From positions 186,001 through 250,000 of the forward strand of contig NZ_FTPB01000003.1 of NCBI RefSeq assembly GCF_900155595.1: a stretch of DNA of 64,000 nucleotides, given 5' to 3'. Numbering within the stretch: position 1 is the stretch's first letter; each line of letters begins with the position of its first letter. The position numbers and the translations under genes were made by a program. Origin of the DNA: Actinomyces mediterranea (GTDB taxonomy: Bacteria; Actinomycetota; Actinomycetes; Actinomycetales; Actinomycetaceae). Below, in pieces: positions 44,387 to 54,398 of this stretch. The notes beneath the pieces were generated by a model. It ran no database searches, was not told the DNA's origin, and was given only the letters and a program-made list of their open reading frames with translations.

Positions 44387-45987
44387 CGAACAATTCACTC
44401 ACAGCACCGGCGGGTGCCCCAGCCTTGGGGGCACCCGCTGACATCGTCGATATTCACGATCTCCACGTCGCCTGGGACACCCACCTAGTCCTGCACGGCA
44501 TCTCATTGAGCATCCCCAGAGGCCAGACGGTCGCCCTCACCGGAGCGAATGGTTCGGGAAAATCCACCCTCCTGCACGCTCTGCTCGCAACCGCCCCCAT
44601 CACTCGAGGCTCGGTCCGCCTCTTCGGCGTGGACAACCAGGATTCGCGAGCCATCCCGTGGAAGCGCATCGGCTACGTGCCCCAGCGCATCAGCCTCGGA
44701 GGCCCCATTTCGGCCAGCTCCCTCGAAGTCGTCATGTCCGGACTGCTCGGCCGCCGCAAATGGTGGAACTCTCCTGGAGACAAGGACAAAGCGATGGCCG
44801 CACTCAAAAGGGTCGGCCTCGCGCACCGAGCGAAGGACCCACTTGCGATCCTCTCAGGAGGCCAAGCTCAGCGAGTCCTCATCGCCCGGGCTCTCGTACG
44901 AGATCCAGAGCTTCTCATCATGGACGAGCCGATGGCCGGAATCGACCAGGCCTCCAGGGAAAGACTCGCCCAGATCGTCTCAGAATCGAAAAACGCCACA
45001 ACCACGATCCTCGTCGTCCTCCACGAGCTCGGCGAACTCGGCCCCCTCCTGGACCGAGAGCTCCACATCGGATCGGGACACATCAGCTACGACGGCGCAC
45101 CCCACGTCCTCGACGATCATGAGCAGCACGCAGACGAAGGCGTCATCACCTTCACCGTCGGCCACCCCCTCGAAAGGGCGATTGAGCTCGAAAACACTCT
45201 CGTATCCGCATTCGGATTGACCAGTGCCCGCGTATCCCTCTCCGACCCGACCGTCTCCATCCGCGAAGTCACCCGTCTGGGCGCAGATCTACTCGAAGAA
45301 CTCCTCGACGACGACTCCGTCCTCGCCGTCACCAATGGCCGTACCGTTGCCGAAGTCGCCCAATCGCTGCCGCGCAGGCGGCGTCCGAATATGACCGTCG
45401 TCCAAGCACTCGGGGTCATCGCACACGACAACCACCTCATCGACTCGCACGAGATCTGCCAACAATTCGCCTCCTCCCTCGGAGCGCCCTACCACACCCT
45501 CCCCGCGCCGCTGGTCGTCTCAAGTCAGCAGATGGCCCAGGCACTGCACCGCGAGGGGAGGGTCGCCACTTCCTTGGCAATGGCGTCGCACGCCGATGTC
45601 CTCATCACGGGAATCGGAGCGACGACTGCCACCACAGACGGTGCGATCTTCAACAACTACGTCAGCGCCGACGAGCACAATGAACTCCTCCGCTCGGGCG
45701 CCGTCGGTCATATCGGCGCCCACCACATCAATGCGAGGGGCCAACACATCGATCTCGGTTTCTGTCAACGACTCATCGCCGTCCCCTTCGACAGGCTGCG
45801 CGAAATAAACAATGTTGTCGCCATCGCGTGGGGCGCAGAAAAGGTCCCGGCGATCCGCGCGGCTCTCCTGTCAGGGGTGGTCGATCACTTCGTCACCGAC
45901 GCTGCCACTGCTGATCTTCTCTTCGAGCCCTCACTCACGTCCAACGCTCCTGTGCCGCGACGACGCGGCGCGGTGTCGTCAGGCTGA
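44383..45987 (+). CDS. chimera of ZnuC ATPase and SorC-family effector domain
   Basis: 534 residues. Residues 1-250 match ZnuC at 61107-61937: Walker A TGANGSGKST, signature LSGGQAQRVLIARAL, Walker B LLIMDEP, H-loop VVLHELGE, through to DDHEQHAD. From about residue 253 (VITFTVGHPLERAIELENTLVSAFGL) the sequence is the sugar-phosphate-binding domain of SorC-type regulators, including VLAVTNGRTVAEV, YHTLPAPLVVSS, VLITGIGAT, EKVPAIRAALLSG and VDHFVTDAATADLL. The SorC helix-turn-helix is missing. The join is in frame, so one polypeptide is predicted. It may arise from a deletion, or be an allosterically controlled transporter ATPase. The permease would have to come from 61934-62857. Confidence 0.85.
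   Translation: MTNNSLTAPAGAPALGAPADIVDIHDLHVAWDTHLVLHGISLSIPRGQTVALTGANGSGKSTLLHALLATAPITRGSVRLFGVDNQDSRAIPWKRIGYVPQRISLGGPISASSLEVVMSGLLGRRKWWNSPGDKDKAMAALKRVGLAHRAKDPLAILSGGQAQRVLIARALVRDPELLIMDEPMAGIDQASRERLAQIVSESKNATTTILVVLHELGELGPLLDRELHIGSGHISYDGAPHVLDDHEQHADEGVITFTVGHPLERAIELENTLVSAFGLTSARVSLSDPTVSIREVTRLGADLLEELLDDDSVLAVTNGRTVAEVAQSLPRRRRPNMTVVQALGVIAHDNHLIDSHEICQQFASSLGAPYHTLPAPLVVSSQQMAQALHREGRVATSLAMASHADVLITGIGATTATTDGAIFNNYVSADEHNELLRSGAVGHIGAHHINARGQHIDLGFCQRLIAVPFDRLREINNVVAIAWGAEKVPAIRAALLSGVVDHFVTDAATADLLFEPSLTSNAPVPRRRGAVSSG
44408..44440 (+). promoter_or_regulatory. hairpin at the znuA/znuC junction, island copy
   Basis: CGGGTGCCCC (44411-44420) pairs with GGGGCACCCG (44428-44437), extendable to 13 bp, loop of 7. 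It begins 22 bases after the znuA stop, within the first codons of the downstream frame. The other zinc locus has an equivalent hairpin at 61130-61166 although surrounding codons differ. Confidence 0.6.
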
Positions 45988-46010
45988 TCGCCGAAGAAGG
46001 CTGTCCCCTT

Positions 46011-46796
46011 TCAGTCGCCCCTCAGTCCCCGCTCAACGAGGTCGAGGATCGTCCTCGTCTCCTCGACGGTGAACTGCCCGGGTGCCGAGGATGCGCCGAT
46101 GGTTGCGAAAGTGGCGGCTGAGAAGAGAACGGACCCGCCGATGCGGGTGAGCGTCCCTGCGTCGCCCATGCCGATGCCGATGACGGGGCGGTGGTGGGCG
46201 CGGTGCGCGGCGATCTGCGCGCTAAGGACTTGCACCGCCTCCTCCGCGGTGGTGACGCGGCATGCGACTTTGAGAACATCGGCTCCCGCGTCGGCCATAT
46301 CCGTGTAGAGGGCGCCGAGCGCATCATCGGGCGGAGTCTCGTTGAAATCGTGGAAGGAAGCGACCACTGCGGCCCCGGCCTCGTGGGCACGAAGGATGAG
46401 GGCGCGGGCACCCGTCCTCGCGATCTCCACGTCGACGGCGTCCGCGAAGCGCGCGAGGAGGGCGACGAGGCGGACGTAGTCGCCGTCCTCCACATCAGCG
46501 TTTCCGCCCTCGGCACTGGTGCGGATCGTCGCGAGGACGGGAACCGGCGACTGTGACACGGCCTGTTCCCACGCCGATTCAATGGCGGTGGCAGCTGTGG
46601 CGAGATCCTCCAGGGCACCGAGGAGTGGGTCGATGCGCCATTCGACGAGGTCGAGCGGGTGCGCGTCGAGCGCGGCGATCTCATCTGCGAGCGCCTGCGG
46701 CGTTCGACCCATGATGGGCGCGATGATGCGCGTCGGCCCGTCCAGAGTGCACTCCCCGCGCCGGTCGCTCCGGCCGATTCGAACGATTCGATTCAT
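46011..46796 (-). CDS. aroD: 3-dehydroquinate dehydratase type I, copy 2
   Basis: 261 residues from the ATG at 46796 (GGAGG five bases upstream), close to normal type I length. Catalytic features: Schiff-base Lys in ADVLKVACRVTT, His in ASFHDFNETPPDD, Arg in VEWRIDPLL and the closing SSAPGQFTVEETR. It performs the third step of the shikimate pathway. It follows dusB copy 2 with its start just beyond the dusB stop, and lacks the repeat extensions of copy 1, so it is probably the functional ancestor-like version. Confidence 0.93.
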   Translation of the reverse strand: MNRIVRIGRSDRRGECTLDGPTRIIAPIMGRTPQALADEIAALDAHPLDLVEWRIDPLLGALEDLATAATAIESAWEQAVSQSPVPVLATIRTSAEGGNADVEDGDYVRLVALLARFADAVDVEIARTGARALILRAHEAGAAVVASFHDFNETPPDDALGALYTDMADAGADVLKVACRVTTAEEAVQVLSAQIAAHRAHHRPVIGIGMGDAGTLTRIGGSVLFSAATFATIGASSAPGQFTVEETRTILDLVERGLRGD

Positions 46797-46797
46797 C

Positions 46798-48057
46798 TCA
46801 TCCTCCATTCGCTCCGTTTTCGGCGAGGCGGAGCAGGTCCCGCTCGGCATCGGTGAGGACATCCGAGCAGAGCCAGCCGTCGGGCAGATGCGGGGTCTTC
46901 TCCCCGCCTGCGCGGCCGCGTTTGCCGGTGGCCGCCTGCGGGTAGGGCTGATCGAGGTCGAGACCCGCGAGCATGTCGGACAGCTCGGCGAGGCTCGACA
47001 CCATGGACAGGGCGTGGCGGGTGGGCCCGCCGACAGCGAACCCTCGCAGATACCAGCCGATGTGTTTGCGCATCTCACGCATCGCACGAGCCTCATCCCC
47101 CTGGTCTACGACAACCCACCTCGCGTGCTTCTCGATGATGGCGACGATGTCGCGAAGCGGCGGGTCGGCGAAATCCGGGCCTCCCATCAGGGTCGACACG
47201 AGGTCGGTGAAAAGCCAGGGGCGCCCCTGGCAGCCCCGTCCGACGACGACGGCGTCACAGCCGGTCTGGTTCATCATGGCGGCTCCATCCGCGCCGCTGA
47301 ACACGTCCCCATTGCCCAGGACCGGTACCGTCGCCTCCTCTTTGAGGCGGGCGATGGCCTCCCACCGGGCGGTCCCCGAGTAGTGCTGGGTCTGTGTGCG
47401 CGCGTGCAGCGCGATCGCGGCGACGCCGCGTCGCTCGGCCGTCCGGGCGGCGTCGAGGTAGGTGACATGGTCGTCGTCGATGCCGATGCGCATCTTGATG
47501 GTGACGGGGACATCGCGCCCGACCGTCCTGCCCGCGTGATCGGCGGCGGAGACGACCGCGTGGATGAGGTCGTCGAAGAGGTCCTTCTTCCACGGCAGTG
47601 CCGCTCCCCCGCCCTTGCGGGTCACTTTGGGGACCGGGCAACCGAAGTTGAGGTCGATGTGGTCGGCGAGCCCGCGGTCGATGAGGATACTCGTCGCCCT
47701 CGCCATCGTCTGAGGGTCGACGCCGTAGAGCTGAACGGAGCGGACTCTCTCGGCGGGGTCGGGGCGCACCATGTCGAGGGTCCGCGCATTGCCCTCCACG
47801 AGGGCGCGCGATGTCACCATCTCCATGACGTAGAGCCCGGCGAGGGCGTCGATACCCGCGACCGGTTCGACCCGGCAGTCGGGGTCGCCGGGGCGCAGCC
47901 ATGACGGCAGTCCCTTTTCGCCGAGTTCACGGCACAATCTGCGGAAGGGCGCGTCGGTGACTCCCGCCATCGGCGCGAGGACGACGGGAGACCAGACGCG
48001 CAGCGGCCCGATCTCCAACGGGGAAACCGGGCCGTGCGCGAGTGACTCGGACACCAC
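46798..48057 (-). CDS. dusB: tRNA-dihydrouridine synthase, copy 2 (intact)
   Basis: 419 residues from GTG 48057, immediately after the glyS TAA. FMN-binding TIM barrel: LRVWSPVVLAPMAGVTDAPFRRL, LNFGCPVPKVTRKGGGAAL with the catalytic Cys, VTIKMRIGIDDDHVTY, ALHARTQTQHYSG, VLGNGDVFSG and VVVGRGCQGRPWLF. It reduces specific uridines in tRNA D-loops with NADPH. Insertions of 20-30 residues after RELGEKGLP (rich in Pro/Asp) are shared with copy 1. Confidence 0.93.
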   Translation of the reverse strand: MVSESLAHGPVSPLEIGPLRVWSPVVLAPMAGVTDAPFRRLCRELGEKGLPSWLRPGDPDCRVEPVAGIDALAGLYVMEMVTSRALVEGNARTLDMVRPDPAERVRSVQLYGVDPQTMARATSILIDRGLADHIDLNFGCPVPKVTRKGGGAALPWKKDLFDDLIHAVVSAADHAGRTVGRDVPVTIKMRIGIDDDHVTYLDAARTAERRGVAAIALHARTQTQHYSGTARWEAIARLKEEATVPVLGNGDVFSGADGAAMMNQTGCDAVVVGRGCQGRPWLFTDLVSTLMGGPDFADPPLRDIVAIIEKHARWVVVDQGDEARAMREMRKHIGWYLRGFAVGGPTRHALSMVSSLAELSDMLAGLDLDQPYPQAATGKRGRAGGEKTPHLPDGWLCSDVLTDAERDLLRLAENGANGG

Positions 48058-49449
48058 TTAGCAGGCTCCGAGATGCTCGATCAGCCAGGTCTTGACCTCA
48101 GCGAGCGGGATGCGCTCCTGAGTCATCGTGTCGCGATCGCGCACTGTGACGGCCTGATCTTCAACGGAATCGAAATCGTAGGTGACGCAGTAGGGGGTGC
48201 CGATCTCATCCTGACGGCGGTAGCGCCGTCCGACTGCTCCGGCGTCGTCGTATTCGACGTTCCAGATGCCGCGCAGCTCTTGAGCGAGCTCCTTCGCCGG
48301 TCCCGTCAGCTGCTCCTTGCGCGACAGCGGGAATACGGCAACCTTGACCGGGGACAGGCGCGGGTCGAGCGTGAGAACCGTGCGCTTGTCGACGCCGCCC
48401 TTCGTGTTCGGCGCCTCGTCCTCGTGGTAGGCCTCAATGAGGAACGCCATGAGCGACCGGGTCAGACCTGCGGAGGGCTCGATGACGTAGGGGGTCCAGC
48501 GCTCCCCCGTGGCCTGGTCGAAATAGTCGAGTTTGGCGCCCGAATGCTCCGAGTGGGTGGACAGGTCGAAGTCGGTGCGGTTCGCGATGCCCTCGAGTTC
48601 ACCCCACTCGCCGCCCTGGAATCCGAAGCGGTACTCGATGTCCACGGTGCGCTTGGAGTAGTGGGACAGCTTTTCTTGCGGGTGCTCGTAGAAACGCAGG
48701 TTATCAGGATCGATGCCGAGCCCGACGTACCAGTCGCGGCGGTAGTCGATCCAGTACTGGTGCCATTCCTCATCCGTGCCGGGCGCGCAGAAGAACTCAA
48801 GCTCCATCTGCTCGAACTCGCGGGTCCGGAAGATGAAGTTGCCCGGCGTGATCTCGTTGCGGAAGGACTTGCCGATCTGACCGATGCCGAACGGCGGCTT
48901 CTTACGCGAAGCGGCGGCGACATTCGCGTAGTTGATGAAGATGCCCTGCGCGGTTTCGGGGCGCAGGTAGTGCAGGCCGGCCTCGTCATCGACGGGACCG
49001 AGGAATGTCTTGAGGAGGCCAGAGAAGGAGCGAGGCTCGGTCCACGCGCCGGGCTGACCGGTAACGGGATCGGGCACCTGGTCGAGGGTCACGGTATCCG
49101 GGTCGAGGCCCTTACGCTCAGCATAGGCCTCGATGAGTTCATCGGCGCGGTAGCGCTTGTGGGTGTGCAGCGATTCGACGAGGGGATCGGTGAAGGCTTT
49201 GACATGGCCGGAGGCGACCCAGGTTTCACGCGGCAGGATGACCGAGGAGTCCAAGCCGACGACGTCTTCGCGTCCTCGGACCATGTACTGCCACCACTGC
49301 TTCTTGATGTTCTCCTTGAGTTCGACGCCGAGCGGACCGTAGTCCCATGCTGAGCGGGTGCCGCCGTAAATGTCACCGCAGGGGAAAACGAAACCGCGGC
49401 GCTTCGCGAGACTGATGACGGACTCGAGGCGAGAAGGGCCCTGTGCCAC
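48058..49449 (-). CDS. glyS: glycyl-tRNA synthetase (single-chain type), copy 2
   Basis: 463 residues from GTG 49449 (AAGGAG six bases upstream). Class II motifs are the same as in copy 1 ([51 protein letters not shown]). About 96% identical to copy 1 by eye count. It heads the glyS-dusB-aroD operon. Which of the two copies supplies most activity cannot be read from sequence, but the intact downstream genes favour this one. Confidence 0.95.
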   Translation of the reverse strand: MAQGPSRLESVISLAKRRGFVFPCGDIYGGTRSAWDYGPLGVELKENIKKQWWQYMVRGREDVVGLDSSVILPRETWVASGHVKAFTDPLVESLHTHKRYRADELIEAYAERKGLDPDTVTLDQVPDPVTGQPGAWTEPRSFSGLLKTFLGPVDDEAGLHYLRPETAQGIFINYANVAAASRKKPPFGIGQIGKSFRNEITPGNFIFRTREFEQMELEFFCAPGTDEEWHQYWIDYRRDWYVGLGIDPDNLRFYEHPQEKLSHYSKRTVDIEYRFGFQGGEWGELEGIANRTDFDLSTHSEHSGAKLDYFDQATGERWTPYVIEPSAGLTRSLMAFLIEAYHEDEAPNTKGGVDKRTVLTLDPRLSPVKVAVFPLSRKEQLTGPAKELAQELRGIWNVEYDDAGAVGRRYRRQDEIGTPYCVTYDFDSVEDQAVTVRDRDTMTQERIPLAEVKTWLIEHLGAC

Positions 49450-49675
49450 TTGATGCTCCTTGCACATAATGGCCGCACCTGGCAGGGGCGGCATCGACCC
49501 CCTGATCCTATCGAAGATTGCACTCAGCCTTGCATCCCGCCTGTACCCGTGGGCTTTGGTGGGGTTCGGACTTCGTATCGATGCTCGTGCGCCTTACCGA
49601 CGGGGAGGGGTGTCCTCCTTCACGGTCTCGTCGTGGTGTGGGTGGATATGATCGTGTGTGGTTATGTGTGTCTGA

Positions 49676-52600
49676 GTGTTGGGGGCTTTTGTGGGCGTTC
49701 ACTCTTTGGATGATCTGAATGCTTCTGTGGATGTGGTGTGGGATTTTGGTGTGAGCGCGGATTTGGCGGCGAAGCTTGATGCGGCTGCTGGTGAGGTCGA
49801 GGGGCAGGTCGGGCGGAGGAGTTCGCGCAAGACCACGTATGGTGCGCATTTCGCTGGCTATTACGCCAGGTTGTGGGCGTATAACGTGGAGACCGCGAAT
49901 CGGGATGCCGTGTTGCTGGCGGGATCCTTGCGCAACGTCGCCCAGGGTGTGCGTGATTTGGAGGCTGACGCACGGGCCGAACAGGCGCGTATTGACGCGG
50001 CCAGGGAGTGGAAGCGTCAGCGGGATGCGCGTTTGGGGTGGGAGAAGTTTGGGGAGACGATCGATGTCTTCCATTTGTTCCATGGTGATGCGGCGCCGCC
50101 CAGGGCGGACCCGATCCCGCAAATACACAAGATGTATGATCCTCCGGCACAGGAGGCTCGCAAGCCTTTTGAAGGCAGTAGCGGCGAAGATGTGAGTTCT
50201 GCTCTGCCTGATGATCTTCGATCTTTTACTTCGGACGAGCGCGGCGCGAACGACCTGATCCGCAACACGCCTTCCACCCTGTGGGGACTGCTTGAGGATT
50301 TCGCTTCGAAGTGCAAGTGGGGCAGCGTGGATGCGGGGGGCGTGATCACCGCTTTCGGGACGTACATCACGTCCAATGACGCTGACTGTGTTCGGTTGGA
50401 TGCTGTTGCCTCAGCTTTTGAGGCGGCAGGCGGGGCCGGGGTTGTGTCGACGGTCGCAAACTCGGCGATTGCGGCGAGTGTGGCGGCTAGGGGGTGTCTG
50501 AGCAGCGTCAAGAGCTTGAGGTGCCGACGGTGCAGGCTATTGGCAGCCCGCCGACCTCGGGGTATTCCAATGATCCGGTCAACACTGCTACCGGCAATTT
50601 CGTGGAGAACGAGGAGGATCTGCGTTTTTTGGGGGGCGAGCAGTCTGCTGGGGTGGGCGCGTTCGTACTCCTCGCTCGGTGTGAAGGTGGGTGGGCACGG
50701 CCCCGGCTGGTCTTCTTTCGCTGATTCGTGTGTGCGAGTGTCGGACGAGGGCGCGACGTGGACGCAGGTGGATGGTCGTGAGGTTTTCTTCCCGCGCGTG
50801 GGTGAGGGTTTTGGTCGCGCCGAGCATGAGAACTACTGGCTGGAAAGTGGCGGCGCAGGGTTTGTGGTGGTGAACAATGCGGGTGCGCGTTGGGAGTTCA
50901 CTCCCGGTGGGCAGCCGACCTCGTTCACTCTGAGTGAGGGCGCGACGATCTTTTTCGATTATGAGGGCGGCCGCTTGGCGCATATTCGTCACGTGCGTGG
51001 TCGTCGGATTAATGTCGAGTGGGATGGGGACCTGATTTGCGCGGTGTGCTCTGATGATGGGCGCCGCATTGAGTACGCGTACGAGGATGGCCGCCTCGTG
51101 GCTGCTGGTGGTCCGGCTGGGACGCGGCGCTATGAGTGGGGCGAGCAGGGGTTGATCTGCGCGGTCATTGATGCCGATGGTGTGGTCGAGGCCCGCAACA
51201 CTTATGACAGTGAAGGCCGCGTGGTCACTCAGTTGTCGCCGTTTGGGCGCCTGACACGGTTCGCGTACCTGCCGGGGCGTGTGAGCGCCATCTCGGATGC
51301 GGATGGGTCGCGGTCGAACACGTGGGTGGCTGATGAGCGTGGTCGCCTCGTCGCTGTCACTGACACTGACACTGATGGGAACACGACGAGGCTGTCGTGG
51401 GACAGGTGGGGCAACCAGGTGATGGCCCTCGACGCCCAAGGGCGTCGCACCGTGCGCGAGTTCGATGAGCGTGGCCGAATGGTCACCGAGATGCTGCCCA
51501 GCGGCGCCATGACCCGCTTGTCGTATGACGAGTTGGATCGTTTGACCTCGACCGTGTCGGTGGAAAATGGTCGTGAGGTGTCGCGGACCACCGTGTCGTA
51601 CGAGGCCGACCAGTGTCAGCCCAGTGAGATCGTTGATGGCGAGGGCGGGATTACCCGCATGGTGTGGGACGCTGGCTTGTTGGTGGAGGCCACTGACCCG
51701 ACGGGCGTGCGAGTGTCCTTCGAGTACGACCGCCACGGTGACTTGATCGCCTCGACGGACGGGGCGGGCAATGTCACTCGCGTCGTGCGCGATGAGTATG
51801 GGCGGCCCGTGCAGACCGTGACGCCGTTGGGGGCTAGGACCTGCTTTGAGTACGACGAGGCTGACCAGGTGGTCGCGCGCGTGGATCCGGACGGAGGCAG
51901 GTGGGCGTACGAGTACTCTGCGGGCGGGCGCCTACGCGCGATTGTCAACCCGTTGGGGGCGCGCACAACTGTGGAGTTCGGCCCCCAGGGCGAACTGTCG
52001 GCGACGGTGGATCCGCTGGGCCGTAGGGTCACCCAGGAGTTCGACGACCTGGGTAACGTGTCGCGGGTGAGGCTTCCTGACGGCGCCGTGTGGGAGTTCA
52101 CCCATGACGCGATGAGCCGCCTGACTCAGACGGTGGATCCCAGCGGTGGGGTGTGGACCCGCGCCTACGACCAGGTGGGCCGCTTGACGCAAATCGCGGA
52201 CCCCGTTGGCCGACACACCACCTACCACCACGACTCAGCTGCTGGTGAGGTTGAGGTTGGTGACCTGCGTTCGACGAGCGTGGCGCGCATGGACCGGTGG
52301 GGCCGACACGTAGCCACCGTGTTACCGGATGGGTCGACGGTGAGCGTCGTCTACGACCGTGCGGGCAGGCCGATCGAATACGTGGATGCCGGAGGCGGGC
52401 GCACGACGGTGGAGCGTGATGCGGCGGGGCGTCCCACGCGAGTGCGCAGGCCCACAGGGGCGTCGGTGCGTTACGACTACGACGAGTGTGGGCGCCTGGC
52501 AGGTATCACCAACGCTCTGGGGTTCCGGACCGCTCTGGTCTATGACGAGGACTCGCGAGTGGTCGAACGCATCTGGCCCACCGCCGATCGCGAGTGGTTC

Positions 52601-53095
52601 CGGTACGACCAGTGCGGGCGCGTCACCGCCCATCACCAGCCGGGTGCGGGAACATGGCGGTGGGAGTACGACAAGGCCCGGCGCATCACTCAGACAAAGG
52701 ACCCCCAGTGGGGGCTGCGTCGCTTCCGCTACGACGAGGCCGACCAGCTCACCGGCGTGACGGGCGGCACCGGCGGGGTCACCTCTTTCGGCTACGACGC
52801 CAACGGCCGCGCCACCACCGTCATCGACCCCATGGGGGGAGTGACCCGCCAAACCTTCGACGCGATGGACCGGTGCACATCCGTCACCGACCCCCTGGGC
52901 AACACCATGCGCGCCTCCTACGACGCAGCAGGCCGCCTGACACGCAATGTCGACGCCGACGAGCACACGATCGACATCACCTACGAAGGCGACGATTCGA
53001 AGACGATCAGCGTTGACGGGCGCCTCTTCTCACGCACCCGCCGCGATGCTGCGGCTCGCACGAGGACGATCGAAGACTTCTCCGACCCGGACTGA
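49676..53095 (+). pseudogene. RHS/YD-repeat polymorphic toxin gene, two frameshifts and IS truncation
   Basis: The open frame codes for 1139 residues. The first 270 form a helical WXG/ESX-like export domain. Around 50495-50636 the true RHS sequence (VPTVQAIGSPPTSGYSNDPV, NTATGNFVENEEDLRFLG) is in another frame: one G is lacking in the G5 tract at 50490-50494 and one is extra in the G6 tract at 50631-50636. The correct frame resumes at ASSLLGWARSYSSLGV and GHGPGWSSFADS. About 25 YD repeats follow (GRLVAVTDTDTDGNTTRL, YDEADQLTGVTGGTGG). The frame ends on TGA supplied by the IS end at 53093. The RHS core end and toxin domain are absent. The start is uncertain (GTG 49676 or 49691). Confidence 0.82.
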
Positions 53096-53122
53096 AGCGC
53101 CCCAGGTTTTGTTCCGCTTCTT

Positions 53123-54034
53123 TTAGTGGGTGGTCACCGGTGTTGGTGTCCGGCGTTGATTGTAGGTGTGGATGACCTCTTCGGGCGTCTGGTAGCCCAG
53201 TGCCTGATGGAGGCGAGCGGTGTTCCACCAGTGCACCCACGACAAGGTCGCAAATTCCACCTCGGCCAGGGACTCCCACTGCCCGGTGTAGATGAGCTCG
53301 GTCTTGTACAAGCCGTTGACGGTCTCGGCGAGCGCATTGTCGTAGGAATCCCCCACGGTCCCCGTCGACGCCTTGATCCCCAGGCCCGTGAGCGTGTCGT
53401 TGTAGACAATCGAGACGTACTGGGAGCCGTGGTCACTGTGATGCACGAGCCCTTCCAGGTTGCCCCGAGCCTGCGCGATCGCTTGATCGAGAGCTTCGAG
53501 CGGTAACGCTTCGGTCTTCATGGACGAGCGTGTCGACCAGCCGACGATCTTGCGGGAGAACACGTCGGTGACGAAGGCCGTGTACACGAACCCGACCTTC
53601 GTTCGAACGTAGGTCATGTCGGCGACCCACAGTTGGTTGGGCCGATCAGCCGTGAACTGGCGTTCGACCAGATCTGGGCGCGTGTCTGCCTGCCTGCCCT
53701 TGCGGGTGGTGATGGGGGTCCGGCCTCTGCGAACACCACAAATCCCCGCCGTCCGCATGAGCCGGGCGACCTGCTCGCGTCCGACACTCCAACCGGAGCG
53801 TTTGAGGGCATGCCACATCTTGCGCACCCCATACACCCTGTAGTTCGCCTCGAAAATCGTGGCGATCTCCCCGATGAGGACGGCATCATTGAGCGAGCGT
53901 ACCGACGGGGGCCGAGTTTTCGCCGCCCGGTAGCCCCGCGAGGACAGGAACCCGCCGGCGCGTTCACGGTTCAACGTCTGACAGATGAACTCGACAGAAA
54001 AACGATCACGATAAGCGTCGATGAAGGCGATCAT
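53123..54034 (-). CDS. IS3-family transposase OrfB (DDE integrase)
   Basis: 303 residues. DDE motif: Asp in NQLWVADMTYV, Asp in AFVTDVFSRKIVGW, Glu in DSYDNALAETVNGLYKTELI. The region before the core (VYGVRKMWHALKRSGWSVGREQVARLMR) is the HTH_21 segment. The start ATG at 54034 overlaps the OrfA stop as ATGA. In IS3 elements the active enzyme is usually an OrfA-OrfB fusion made by frameshifting. I see no obvious slippery heptamer, so coupling by overlap is equally possible. Confidence 0.93.
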   Translation of the reverse strand: MIAFIDAYRDRFSVEFICQTLNRERAGGFLSSRGYRAAKTRPPSVRSLNDAVLIGEIATIFEANYRVYGVRKMWHALKRSGWSVGREQVARLMRTAGICGVRRGRTPITTRKGRQADTRPDLVERQFTADRPNQLWVADMTYVRTKVGFVYTAFVTDVFSRKIVGWSTRSSMKTEALPLEALDQAIAQARGNLEGLVHHSDHGSQYVSIVYNDTLTGLGIKASTGTVGDSYDNALAETVNGLYKTELIYTGQWESLAEVEFATLSWVHWWNTARLHQALGYQTPEEVIHTYNQRRTPTPVTTH

Positions 54035-54351
54035 TTCCGACGTTGGGGGTCGAGTTCCGATGCGAAAAAAGCCGACGCCAACTTCAAGATCTCATTCGTG
54101 CGCCGCAGCTCCGCGTTCTCCTTGCGCAGCCGGCGAATCTCTTCACTCTCCGACGTTGACACTCCCGGGCGCGTTCCAGAATCCACTCGGGATTGGACCA
54201 CCCAGCGCCGAAGAGATTCCCTCGATGTCCCCAGCTTCATCGCGGTATCAGCGATCACGCTCGTCTCAGACGCTCCAGGATCATCCCGAAGACGATCCTC
54301 CACAAGGCGCACAGCCCGATCCTGAAACTCTCTCGGATAGTTCCTTGGCAT
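54031..54351 (-). CDS. IS3-family transposase OrfA
   Basis: 106 residues from the ATG at 54351 (product starts MPRNYPREFQDRAVRLVEDRL). Helix-turn-helix in IADTAMKLGTSRESLRRWVVQ, then a leucine-zipper-like coiled coil in SESEEIRRLRKENAELRRTNEILKLA, typical of OrfA. It binds the inverted repeats. Upstream codons in the same frame lie inside the inverted repeat and are not coding. Confidence 0.92.
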   Translation of the reverse strand: MPRNYPREFQDRAVRLVEDRLRDDPGASETSVIADTAMKLGTSRESLRRWVVQSRVDSGTRPGVSTSESEEIRRLRKENAELRRTNEILKLASAFFASELDPQRRK

Positions 54352-54398
54352 GCGAAATCCTCTCACAACAACCGCGGAACAAAACCTGGGGCGCTTCA

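Larger units (their letters stand above)
46040..49514. repeat. direct repeat copy 2 of the glyS-dusB-aroD block
   Basis: Same order and orientation as 32090-35827. Copy 2 keeps all three genes open. The interval between the two copies (35.83-46.04 kb) carries the NLR-like gene, two regulators and the second zinc genes. Confidence 0.85.
53093..54398. mobile_element. complete IS3-family insertion sequence
   Basis: 1306 bp bounded by perfect 25-bp inverted repeats beginning TGAAGCGCCCCAGG (53093-53117 and 54374-54398), ending TG...CA as in the IS3 family. It holds two overlapping transposase frames on the minus strand. Flanks are GAC on the left and AAC on the right, so no clean 3-bp target duplication is visible. 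Confidence 0.93.

Noticed and set aside
49450-49713. Plus-strand frame across the glyS copy 2 leader
   Set aside because: Overlaps the conserved glyS leader and lacks homology; it is promoter DNA of glyS and of the RHS gene.
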